Below are positions 1-6,309 of a stretch of 6,831 nucleotides of DNA, piece by piece. Positions within the stretch are counted from its first letter, which is position 1. The number at the start of each line of letters is the position of its first letter. Below the pieces are notes generated by a model that had not been told where the DNA came from, ran no database searches, and saw only the letters and a program-made list of their open reading frames with translations. Source of the DNA: an uncultured Clostridia bacterium (GTDB lineage: Bacteria > Bacillota > Clostridia > Lachnospirales > Lachnospiraceae); the NCBI GenBank assembly GCA_947088195.1, contig CAMUFS010000170.1:1-6831 (forward strand), given 5' to 3'. The position numbers and the translations under genes are program-made.

Positions 1-36
1 GGTTTCTTACTTATATGTAAGCAGATTTCCAGTAGA

Positions 37-1359
37 TTATTCCTGTTTTTTAAAGAAGTTCCAATTAAGCCCATTGGTAAAACGCAAAATTTCAAAAAAA
101 TTTAAATCAAATACACGTACCGCTTCCACATCTGGCATTTTAACAGACTCTTTTTGCACCTGAACCGTGCATATCCCATCTGCAAAAACCATTGGTGTCT
201 TTATATCAAAATCAAATGTAACTTTTTCCATTCCATCAAAGCTGACATCAACAACCAATGCCTGCATCACATATGGCTGTGTCAGAGAAAGACTGACATG
301 AAACACTCTTCCAGCTTCGGGAAATTCATAATTGCTGACAATCTGAAGCCCATAGCGGACCTCCTCCCACACAAAGGAAAGCTCTATCAACACACTGTCC
401 CACGGATTCTCCACACCCTTTGGATATAGTGTAACCGTTAAGGGAATATTCCTCCCATCCACAATCACTGTCCCTTCTATGCCAAGCTTTAAAATCCTTT
501 TTTTGCTGTCCATACAAACAGTAAGAGGAAGCTCATTCTCCTTCACTGACAGAGTATATTGGCTCTCCTCTAATATAGCAGATTTAAGAAAATTCTCAAT
601 CTGCTCTGTCGGTAATGTCACATTGTAAACCGTACAGCTTTCATAGCGTCCATCAAAAAGAACCTCTTCCTTCTGTTTTGTCTTTTTTACCGTGATTTCC
701 TGATATAGCTCTCCAATAAGCTTAATGCCCTCCTGCCATGTGATTTTCCAAAAATCCTTCTTTCCAGCAAATATACTTCCATCGTAAAAAATATAATCTG
801 TTAAATTGTCCTCTGGCAAAGAAAGAGTATCGCCCATAATATTGTGTAATAGAGAACGTTCATACTGTGCCTTGAGATTATCGGGCGAAAAGACAAGCCA
901 GCTCTCATGCAAATTGGGGATATGCACCATGGCATCTTCCTCATTTACATATCCCTCTACCTGAATGGGCACCATGCCATGAAGTGCCGCCTCTATCTGA
1001 AAATTCGCCTGCTTTTGCTCCATATCCCTGATAAAAATATACTCTGCTGAGGTATTTTTTAGATATGGCAGCAAAAAATGATAGCGCTGTTCTACCAAAT
1101 CCTCCTTTATATCACTGACTGCCAACTTTCCCTCACAAGAAAGCCGTTCTGCTTTTATCAAGTCAAACAAACTATCTGCCTCATATTTTTCATCTGCTAG
1201 ATCAGCAAACAGGGAAGCAAATGCCTTTATTACTCTAGGTTTCTGCTGCTTTTCCTCCATTATTCTAAGCCCGGCTGCCACAGCGATCACACACACCGCT
1301 GCTAACAGAACCACAACAATTCCTTTTATAAAAAAAGGAAGCTTTTTTATGCTCTTCAT
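37..1359 (-). CDS. Uncharacterised membrane-anchored extracytoplasmic protein, 440 aa
   Basis: I do not recognise this protein and assign no function. Seen: the N-terminus has lysines at 2, 5, 6 and 12 and a strongly hydrophobic stretch at about residues 9-31, which fits an uncleaved signal anchor with the rest outside the cell. Cys23 lies inside that stretch but is preceded by Val, so there is no proper lipobox. Residues 32-110 look mostly helical and charged. From about 120 to 405 there are many alternating hydrophobic segments typical of beta-sheet. The protein ends in a short basic tail (FFKKQE). The start is supported by GAGG five bases upstream of the ATG. It lies 70 bp downstream of the LtaS-like gene; I see no strong hairpin terminator or clear promoter in that gap, so co-transcription is likely. 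A role in the cell envelope is inferred only from that neighbour and the predicted topology. Confidence 0.8.
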   Translation of the reverse strand: MKSIKKLPFFIKGIVVVLLAAVCVIAVAAGLRIMEEKQQKPRVIKAFASLFADLADEKYEADSLFDLIKAERLSCEGKLAVSDIKEDLVEQRYHFLLPYLKNTSAEYIFIRDMEQKQANFQIEAALHGMVPIQVEGYVNEEDAMVHIPNLHESWLVFSPDNLKAQYERSLLHNIMGDTLSLPEDNLTDYIFYDGSIFAGKKDFWKITWQEGIKLIGELYQEITVKKTKQKEEVLFDGRYESCTVYNVTLPTEQIENFLKSAILEESQYTLSVKENELPLTVCMDSKKRILKLGIEGTVIVDGRNIPLTVTLYPKGVENPWDSVLIELSFVWEEVRYGLQIVSNYEFPEAGRVFHVSLSLTQPYVMQALVVDVSFDGMEKVTFDFDIKTPMVFADGICTVQVQKESVKMPDVEAVRVFDLNFFEILRFTNGLNWNFFKKQE

Positions 1360-1429
1360 AATTTCCTCTTTCCCAATAATTCTTCAAAAATTAATCCAAT
1401 GATATAAATGTGAACTATTCGCTATCGTA

Positions 1430-3451
1430 CTACCTTGTATAATAAATATATTCCTCTGTATGACTTAGGCTAACAGCATCCTTCCCTGCCTGATAGACAA
1501 TAATCTGATCTCCATCCTTTAATTCTTTCCCAATCTTTAGCTCCTGTGATGAGATATATTCGGCTTCTATTTCATTTCCATTGATCTGCACATGACTGTA
1601 ATTGGTAAAATGACTGCCCAAAATTCTCACGGCTTCTTCCTCCACAATAACTCCACTCACCGTTATTGGCTCTGTGCCCATCACAAGCTTTGATGGCTGA
1701 TAAGGCATCTCACCATTATATACCTCCCTGTCGCCATACAGCATATCATATTGCAAAAGCTTAAGCCCTTCCTGATAATTTTCTTTCTCAGCAAATGCCT
1801 GATGATACTTTGTCAATATCCCATTGTACAATCCCGCCTGCCCCATCACATAAGAAGAGAGCTGATATGCCTCCAGATTCTTATCCTTCTTGGGAAGATT
1901 ATAATTATCCCAGATAATATATTCCGTCTGAAACAGATCGCCATTTATCAGATCTTCCTCCTTCCAGTCAAACCCCGGCAGATGATCCCCATACATCACA
2001 AGAATGGATGGCTCTGGAAAATCAGAGAGAAACTTTGTCAACTCCCCAAGAAATTGATCCATCTCATAGAGTTGATTCACATAATATTCCAAACGTGCCC
2101 TCTCATCGCCGTGCGCCTCAGAAAAATTGCTGTCCGCCTCCACTTGAATCCACAAAGGCTCCGATTTCTCCGCCGGATAACTTCCATGTCCCTGTACAGA
2201 GATCACATACAGAACATCTTTTCCCGCTGTGCTTTTCAATGCCTTTTTTATCTCCCCTGTCAAAATTCTATCCTTTGCCCAGCCCACACAAGTATACTCT
2301 AAAAAATCTGCGTCCATATATTCCAAAGAAGTAAAACCATCAAAACCAAGCATGGGAAAGATCTGATTCCTCTCATAGAAAGTTCCATCATTGTTATGTA
2401 ACACGCGGCTGTAATATCCTTCTTCCCTAAGATTATATGCAATGCTTTCACAGGTAGTTTCTTTTAATATTGTTTTATACGGATATTCTCCCGGTCCAAA
2501 AAAGTCAAGATTCATCCCTGTGATCACCTCAAATTCCGTGTTTGCCGTCCCTGCGCCCACAGATGGAACATTTAAATATCCCGAAGAATACTTCTCTCTC
2601 ATCGCGGAAAAATTAGGAAGGGGATTTTCTGAAAAACTCACTCCCTTAAGATAAGTTGGATCAAAAAACGACTCCAACTGCAAAAAAATAAAATTTGGTA
2701 AGACCTTATCCTCCTCTTTTATCAAATTAGGATAAGAAGAATGTTGAATGGGCTGCTGCACTTCTTGAACCAATTTATCCACAATCTGAGAAGAATAATC
2801 CACTGGCTTATCAATTCCAGTATTTAATAAACTATTACCAAAGCAATAAGGAAACCCATATTCCATATAGGCATTCCCAATATTTCCAAAACTATCTGCC
2901 AACAGTCCCGTTTGTATGCCCGCCCGCGTAGCAAAATCTGTCAGAAGAAACAAGCCTCCAATATAGAACGCCACATTTCGATAAGAAATCCGCTCCACTC
3001 TTTTTGGAGCTTTTCGAAAAACTACAACAATCAACACAAAGAGCAACACTGCTCCCACTGCCAACAGAACCATCTGCATCTTATCCATATAGCTTCCCAT
3101 CACAGCATAGGCAGATTCTAAAAGCAGCATATCAGACGCCGTGAATGGTGTCGTGCGAAACACTAATATAATACTGTTAATTACTCCCAAAACCAGCCAT
3201 ACAATAGATAGCAGAGAAAAGGCAAACACCCGGCGCCTAGTTATCAGAGCAAAGGAAACCGTAAATGCAATTACAAGACTGTTATATAGAAAAATAAGCG
3301 GCCTGTCCATAAAATAGTAAAATACATTCCAAAACGATTTCCTGCTTAAAAGCTCCACGCCAGTATTGAGCAAAATTCCCAAAATCATGCAAAATACATA
3401 GGGATTCTCACCAATCCTTTGTAAAAGATGCTTTTGTTTCTCTCTTTTCAT
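1430..3451 (-). CDS. LTA synthase family protein (LtaS/MdoB-type phosphoglycerol transferase), 673 aa
   Basis: Predicted membrane enzyme of the sulfatase/alkaline-phosphatase fold. The family moves glycerol-phosphate from phosphatidylglycerol onto envelope glycolipids or polymers; the exact acceptor here is unknown. Seen: five hydrophobic helices at about residues 17-34, 54-71, 76-98, 125-146 and 159-175, with the family motif TPFTASD (101-107) between helices 3 and 4. The extracellular catalytic domain spans about 250-570. Likely metal and catalytic residues, by analogy with S. aureus LtaS, are Glu260 (LES), Thr302 (GTANTEFE, the nucleophile), and Asp489-His490 (YGDHLPG). His422 (GHGSYP) is a likely substrate-site residue. 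Residues about 590-673 form an extra beta-rich, possibly IPT/TIG-like domain. The frame is open up to 3568, but I start it at Met40 of that frame (3451). The upstream part reads through the palindromic element, whereas AGGGGGAG lies just before this ATG, one base away, which is rather close. ATG at 3493 is an alternative start. Confidence 0.9.
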   Translation of the reverse strand: MKREKQKHLLQRIGENPYVFCMILGILLNTGVELLSRKSFWNVFYYFMDRPLIFLYNSLVIAFTVSFALITRRRVFAFSLLSIVWLVLGVINSIILVFRTTPFTASDMLLLESAYAVMGSYMDKMQMVLLAVGAVLLFVLIVVVFRKAPKRVERISYRNVAFYIGGLFLLTDFATRAGIQTGLLADSFGNIGNAYMEYGFPYCFGNSLLNTGIDKPVDYSSQIVDKLVQEVQQPIQHSSYPNLIKEEDKVLPNFIFLQLESFFDPTYLKGVSFSENPLPNFSAMREKYSSGYLNVPSVGAGTANTEFEVITGMNLDFFGPGEYPYKTILKETTCESIAYNLREEGYYSRVLHNNDGTFYERNQIFPMLGFDGFTSLEYMDADFLEYTCVGWAKDRILTGEIKKALKSTAGKDVLYVISVQGHGSYPAEKSEPLWIQVEADSNFSEAHGDERARLEYYVNQLYEMDQFLGELTKFLSDFPEPSILVMYGDHLPGFDWKEEDLINGDLFQTEYIIWDNYNLPKKDKNLEAYQLSSYVMGQAGLYNGILTKYHQAFAEKENYQEGLKLLQYDMLYGDREVYNGEMPYQPSKLVMGTEPITVSGVIVEEEAVRILGSHFTNYSHVQINGNEIEAEYISSQELKIGKELKDGDQIIVYQAGKDAVSLSHTEEYIYYTR

Positions 3452-3452
3452 A

Positions 3453-3460
3453 CTCCCCCT
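3453..3460 (-). promoter_or_regulatory. Ribosome binding site deciding the start of the LtaS-like gene
   Basis: AGGGGGAG ends one base before the ATG at 3451. If AGGGGG is taken as the pairing core the spacing is three bases, shorter than the usual 5-9. It is still the only purine-rich Shine-Dalgarno-like run upstream of any candidate start: the ATG at 3493 has only GGAA directly next to it. It is also the choice that leaves the protein beginning with a short basic segment before the first membrane helix, as expected for the family. Confidence 0.55.
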
Positions 3461-3482
3461 GCCTGAGCCATGCTCTAATACT

Positions 3483-3511
3483 ACAATAAACATTTCCAAA
3501 TGTTTGCCCAA
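3483..3511 (-). promoter_or_regulatory. Weak candidate promoter for the LtaS-like gene
   Basis: On the minus strand TTGGGC (3506-3511) and TATTGT (3483-3488) are separated by 17 bases. The matches to the sigma-A consensus are poor (3 of 6 and 4 of 6), so this rests mainly on position: transcription would begin near 3475, giving a leader of about 25 bases before the ATG at 3451. The spacer is almost exactly filled by the perfect dyad at 3488-3505. TTGACT (3520-3525) is a better -35 match but has no good -10 at 16-18 bases. Confidence 0.25.
3488..3505. repeat. Perfect 18-bp dyad, operator-like
   Basis: AAACATTTCCAAATGTTT consists of two 8-base arms that are exact reverse complements around a CC/GG centre. 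It lies 37 bp upstream of the LtaS-like start, inside the spacer of the candidate promoter. No U-tract follows on either strand, so it does not look like a terminator. A symmetric site of this size at a promoter is typical for a dimeric repressor, but I recognise no specific regulator. Its core ACATTT..AATGT resembles one hairpin of the neighbouring palindromic element. Confidence 0.5.
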
Positions 3512-3513
3512 AT

Positions 3514-3557
3514 TTAATAAAGTCAAATATTCCGCAGCAAGCTGCGGGGTATTTGAC
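3514..3557 (-). terminator. Possible intrinsic terminator after pyrD
   Basis: Read on the minus strand, CCGCAGC and GCTGCGG form a perfect 7-bp GC-rich stem around TT (3532-3547). Outer arms GTCAAATA/TATTTGAC extend it, separated by two C-A mismatches. The sequence TTTATTAAA follows directly. The U-tract is short and interrupted, so termination may be partial. It lies about 115 bp after the pyrD stop codon, and no other hairpin with a T-run is visible between pyrD and the LtaS-like gene. The same hairpin is part of the larger palindromic element and may simply be an inserted repeat. Confidence 0.35.
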
Positions 3558-3613
3558 CCTCGCGACATTCGCCAAATGTCTGCTTCGCAGCCGCTTGGCT
3601 CATTGCTCGCGGG
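3522..3613. repeat. Compound palindromic element (long hairpin plus branched stem-loops)
   Basis: This is a dense run of inverted repeats in the spacer between pyrD and the LtaS-like gene. Arms 3522-3538 and 3541-3557 match over 17 bases with two transitions, which would be U-G pairs in plus-strand RNA but C-A mismatches in minus-strand RNA. Next come GACATT/AATGTC (3564-3569 with 3575-3580), CTGC/GCAG (3580-3590) and AGCC/GGCT (3589-3600). An outer pairing of CCC and GCG (3557-3559, 3562-3564) with CGC and GGG (3608-3613) would close the three small hairpins into a branched fold. It is GC-rich against AT-rich flanks. AAATTTA (3510-3516) and its reverse complement (3616-3622) bracket it. It resembles a dispersed intergenic palindromic repeat or small non-autonomous element; that is inference, since only one copy is visible. 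Confidence 0.65.
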
Positions 3614-3671
3614 AATAAATTTCTATAAATATCAAACACACAAAAGCTTATCATCTAAATCATATAAAAAT

Positions 3672-4571
3672 CTATACAATCCCAATGATCTCTTTCACAT
3701 CCTTATATCCATATTTTTCCAGATATTGCTCTATCCCGTCCACCACCTGAATGGTTGCGTTTGGCTGATAGAAGTTGGCTGTTCCAATGGACACTGCCGT
3801 CGCCCCGGCAAGCATAAATTCCACCGCATCCTCCCAAGAAGCAATGCCACCCATGCCAATCACAGGCAGCTTTACTGCATGTGCCACCTGATACACCATA
3901 CGAACCGCCACAGGCTTTATAGCAGGACCAGAAAGACCACCTGTTTTATTGGCAAGTGCAAAATTTCTCTTATGAATATCAATTTTCATTCCAGTCAGTG
4001 TATTAATAAGAGATATAGCATCCGCACCGCCTGCCTCCGCTGCCATTGCCATATCCACAATATTTGTCACATTAGGACTAAGCTTCATAATTATTGGCTG
4101 CTTTGCATACTTCTTAATTTTCCTTGTGATGGATTCCACCGCTTTTGCATCCTGACCAAAAGCAATGCCACCCTCCTTTACATTCGGACAGGAAATATTG
4201 ATCTCTAACATATCCACTGGTTCCCCGGCAAGACGCTCTGCCACCTCACAATAATCACTCTCTGATTTTCCACAGACATTGACAATTATCTTTGTGTCAT
4301 ATTGCTTTAAAAAGGGAATGTCTCTTTTTATAAATACATCAATTCCCGGATTCTGCAGACCAATCGCGTTAAGCATACCGCCGTAGGTCTCTGCAATACG
4401 AGGCGTAGGGTTTCCCGGCCAAGGCTCCTTTGACACACCCTTTGTCACCACCGCGCCAAGGCGATTGAGATCTATCAGCTCACTGTACTCCTGCCCAGAA
4501 CCAAAGGTTCCTGATGCTGTCATCACTGGATTTTTAAATTCCACACCTGATATCATCACTTTTGTATTCAT
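3672..4571 (-). CDS. pyrD: Dihydroorotate dehydrogenase class 1B, catalytic subunit (PyrD)
   Basis: Oxidises dihydroorotate to orotate, the fourth step of UMP synthesis, in the cytoplasm. It uses FMN and passes electrons through PyrK to NAD+. Seen: 299 aa, a normal length. Motifs in order are TASGTFGSG (18-26), TKGVS (43-47, with the FMN-contacting lysine), NAIGLQNPG (68-76), NISCPN (125-130), MKLSPN (162-167), GLSG (212-215) and GMGGI (239-243). Cys128 in NISCPN is the class 1 catalytic base; class 2 enzymes have Ser there. There is no N-terminal membrane helix, which also argues against class 2. The ATG shares one base with the pyrK stop codon (TAATG), and a strong GAGGAGGT lies nine bases upstream, so the two subunits are translated together. 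It is the last pyrimidine gene in the window; pyrE does not follow. Confidence 0.97.
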   Translation of the reverse strand: MNTKVMISGVEFKNPVMTASGTFGSGQEYSELIDLNRLGAVVTKGVSKEPWPGNPTPRIAETYGGMLNAIGLQNPGIDVFIKRDIPFLKQYDTKIIVNVCGKSESDYCEVAERLAGEPVDMLEINISCPNVKEGGIAFGQDAKAVESITRKIKKYAKQPIIMKLSPNVTNIVDMAMAAEAGGADAISLINTLTGMKIDIHKRNFALANKTGGLSGPAIKPVAVRMVYQVAHAVKLPVIGMGGIASWEDAVEFMLAGATAVSIGTANFYQPNATIQVVDGIEQYLEKYGYKDVKEIIGIV

Positions 4572-5338
4572 TACAGCTCCACCTCCTCTGCCTGAAATAC
4601 AGGGCCATCCTTACAAACCCTCTTATTTTTGACATTTGTATGGGAATCTGTCTCTTTTGACTGGCAGACACAGGCAAGACATGCCCCAATTCCACAGGCC
4701 ATGTGCTCCTCCAAAGAAATCTGCGCCTCAATCCCCTTCTTTGCCGCATATTCCTTCACTGCGCGAAGCATTGGTGTCGGACCACAAGCATAGATAATAT
4801 CTGCCTCAATTCCCTTCTCTACGATCGCATCAATTACGGTTCCCTTTACCCCGATACTTCCATTCTCTGTTGCGATCGTCAATGTGCCATATTTTGACAA
4901 AGCCTCTGCAAGAAATATCTCATCTTTGTATCCCGCCACAATCTGCTTCTCACATTCTAACTGCTTCGCCAACTCTACAAGCGGCGGAATACCAATTCCT
5001 CCGCCAATTAAAAGTGCCTTTTTCTCCTTTAAGGTATAACCATTCCCCAAAGGCCCCATAATCGACAGCGACGCGCCTGCATGATAATGTGAAAATTCAT
5101 CGGTTCCCTTTCCGACAACCCGATACACAATACGCACAGTTCCCTTTTCCTTGTTGATCTCACAAATGCTGATAGGACGTGGAAGCAGCCTTGATCCATC
5201 CTTACCAAAAACAGAAATAAACTGCCCCGGCTTAGCCGCACCTGCAATCTTCTCTGTCTGAAACCAAATACTATATACATTTGTAGCTATCTCATCCTGA
5301 CGAACAATAACAGCCTTCTCTTTCCATTTCTCTGCCAT
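4571..5338 (-). CDS. pyrK: Dihydroorotate dehydrogenase electron-transfer subunit (PyrK)
   Basis: FAD and [2Fe-2S] protein that carries electrons from the FMN of PyrD to NAD+, forming the PyrD2-PyrK2 complex. Seen, numbering from the chosen start (255 aa, normal for the family): an FAD-binding barrel with RPISI (54-58) and GPLGNG (95-100), the nucleotide-binding LLIGGGIGIPPL (109-120), CGPTPM (185-190), and a C-terminal cluster with Cys215, Cys220, Cys223 and Cys242 as the probable iron-sulfur ligands. Cys225 is an additional nearby cysteine. The frame is open to an ATG at 5362 that overlaps the pyrF stop (ATGA), but that ATG has no ribosome binding site. AAAAGGGGAG lies six bases before the ATG at 5338, so I start there; this leaves a 20-nt gap after pyrF. 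Confidence 0.96.
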   Translation of the reverse strand: MAEKWKEKAVIVRQDEIATNVYSIWFQTEKIAGAAKPGQFISVFGKDGSRLLPRPISICEINKEKGTVRIVYRVVGKGTDEFSHYHAGASLSIMGPLGNGYTLKEKKALLIGGGIGIPPLVELAKQLECEKQIVAGYKDEIFLAEALSKYGTLTIATENGSIGVKGTVIDAIVEKGIEADIIYACGPTPMLRAVKEYAAKKGIEAQISLEEHMACGIGACLACVCQSKETDSHTNVKNKRVCKDGPVFQAEEVEL

Positions 5339-5344
5339 AATCAT

Positions 5345-5354
5345 CTCCCCTTTT
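5345..5354 (-). promoter_or_regulatory. Ribosome binding site deciding the pyrK start
   Basis: AAAAGGGGAG sits six bases upstream of the ATG at 5338. An ATG at 5344 directly abuts it and is too close. The ATG at 5362 lies upstream of it and is preceded by GCCGCGCAAA, with no Shine-Dalgarno match. The site therefore favours the 255-aa product over the 263-aa one. Confidence 0.7.
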
Positions 5355-5358
5355 CCCT

Positions 5359-6288
5359 TCATTTTGCGCGGCTAAGAGCCCCATTAATATCTGCCACCAT
5401 ATCCATCACAGCCTGTCTGGATGCCTCCGCATAATGCTCCTCTCCAAAAGAAGCATACTCTTCCTTTTTATATGCTGCAATAATACCACGGGATGAATTG
5501 ACAATCGCTCCAAGACCATCTTCATTAAAGCAATGTACCAGATCCTCTGCCTTTCCGCCCTGTGCGCCATATCCCGGCACCAGAAAATAACTTTTTGGCA
5601 GTATTTTTCGAAGTGCCTTCCCCTGTTCCGGGTAAGTTGCACCTACCACTGCACCAATATAACTATAGGAATCACCCATGTGCTGTTCTCCCCACTTTGC
5701 CACCTGCTCTCCCACTACTTCATAGAGAGGTCTGCCGTCAATCCGCTTGTCCTGAAATTCTCCGCTGGAAGGATTGGATGTTTTCACAAGAACAAAAATT
5801 CCTTTTTTCTCTTGTTTGCATACCTTAATAAAAGGCATTACACCGTCCGAGCCCAGATAAGGATTTACTGTGACAAAATCCTCTGCAAATGGCTGATAGC
5901 TCTGAGAGCCTATTGTCATTGTCCCAAGATGAGCCACCGCATATGCCTCTGAGGTAGAACCAATGTCTCCCCTCTTAACATCCCCAATCACTACCAATCC
6001 CTTTTCCTTTGCATAATCCACTGTTTTCTTAAAAGCGATAAGACCGTCCACACCAAATTGCTCATACATGGCAATCTGCGGTTTTACAGCAGGAATCAAA
6101 TCGGCCGTTGCATCCAAAATTCCCTTATTAAACTCCCATACAGCCTCAGACGCTGCCTTTAATGTCTCTCCATACTCCTTCACTGCTTTATCCAGCAAAT
6201 GCTTTGGAATATAATTTAACATTGGATCAAGACCAACCACAATCGGTGCATTTGTTTTTTTAATATTTGCAATTAATTGATCAATCAT
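5359..6288 (-). CDS. pyrF: Orotidine 5'-phosphate decarboxylase, long (type 2) form
   Basis: Decarboxylates OMP to UMP, the last step of de novo pyrimidine synthesis, in the cytoplasm. Seen: 309 aa, the length of the long subfamily (short forms are about 230-240). Motifs in order are VGLDP (18-22), KPQ (69-71), the catalytic DVKRGDIGST (103-112) with Asp103, Lys105 and Asp108, NPYLGSDG (142-149), KTSNPSS (169-175), VVGATYP (214-220), the phosphate-loop-like VPGYGAQGG (237-245) and NSSRGI (264-269). All expected active-site residues are present. GAGGGA lies six bases upstream of the ATG. It begins 21 nt after the pyrC stop and ends 20 nt before the preferred pyrK start, which fits one polycistronic transcript. 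Confidence 0.97.
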   Translation of the reverse strand: MIDQLIANIKKTNAPIVVGLDPMLNYIPKHLLDKAVKEYGETLKAASEAVWEFNKGILDATADLIPAVKPQIAMYEQFGVDGLIAFKKTVDYAKEKGLVVIGDVKRGDIGSTSEAYAVAHLGTMTIGSQSYQPFAEDFVTVNPYLGSDGVMPFIKVCKQEKKGIFVLVKTSNPSSGEFQDKRIDGRPLYEVVGEQVAKWGEQHMGDSYSYIGAVVGATYPEQGKALRKILPKSYFLVPGYGAQGGKAEDLVHCFNEDGLGAIVNSSRGIIAAYKKEEYASFGEEHYAEASRQAVMDMVADINGALSRAK

Positions 6289-6309
6289 CGGTTTTCCCTC
6301 ATCTCTTTC

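Noticed and set aside
6..21. CTTAC/GTAAG inverted repeat downstream of the last gene as a terminator
   Set aside because: The stem is only five AT-rich pairs and no T-run follows on the minus strand within the window; the true terminator may lie beyond position 1.
1360..1429. Promoter or terminator between the LtaS-like gene and the 440-aa gene
   Set aside because: AT-rich, but I find no -35/-10 pair with acceptable spacing and no GC-rich hairpin; only the ribosome binding site of the downstream gene is convincing.
1751..2334. Plus-strand open frames of 183 and 108 codons opposite the LtaS-like gene
   Set aside because: They lie wholly antisense to a strongly recognised gene, overlap each other, and have low-complexity composition rich in Leu, Ile, Pro and His, typical of shadow frames.
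3452..3568. N-terminal extension of the LtaS-like protein back to 3568
   Set aside because: The frame is open, but this stretch reads through the palindromic element, has no ribosome binding site and adds 39 residues unlike the family; the ATG at 3451 fits better.
3504..4208. Plus-strand open frame of 234 codons over the spacer and pyrD
   Set aside because: It crosses the palindromic element and then runs antisense to pyrD. Its His/Cys/Asn-rich composition is that of a shadow frame and it has no recognisable motif.
5533..5952. Plus-strand open frames opposite pyrF
   Set aside because: Entirely antisense to a complete pyrF with all its motifs; no ribosome binding site or domain.
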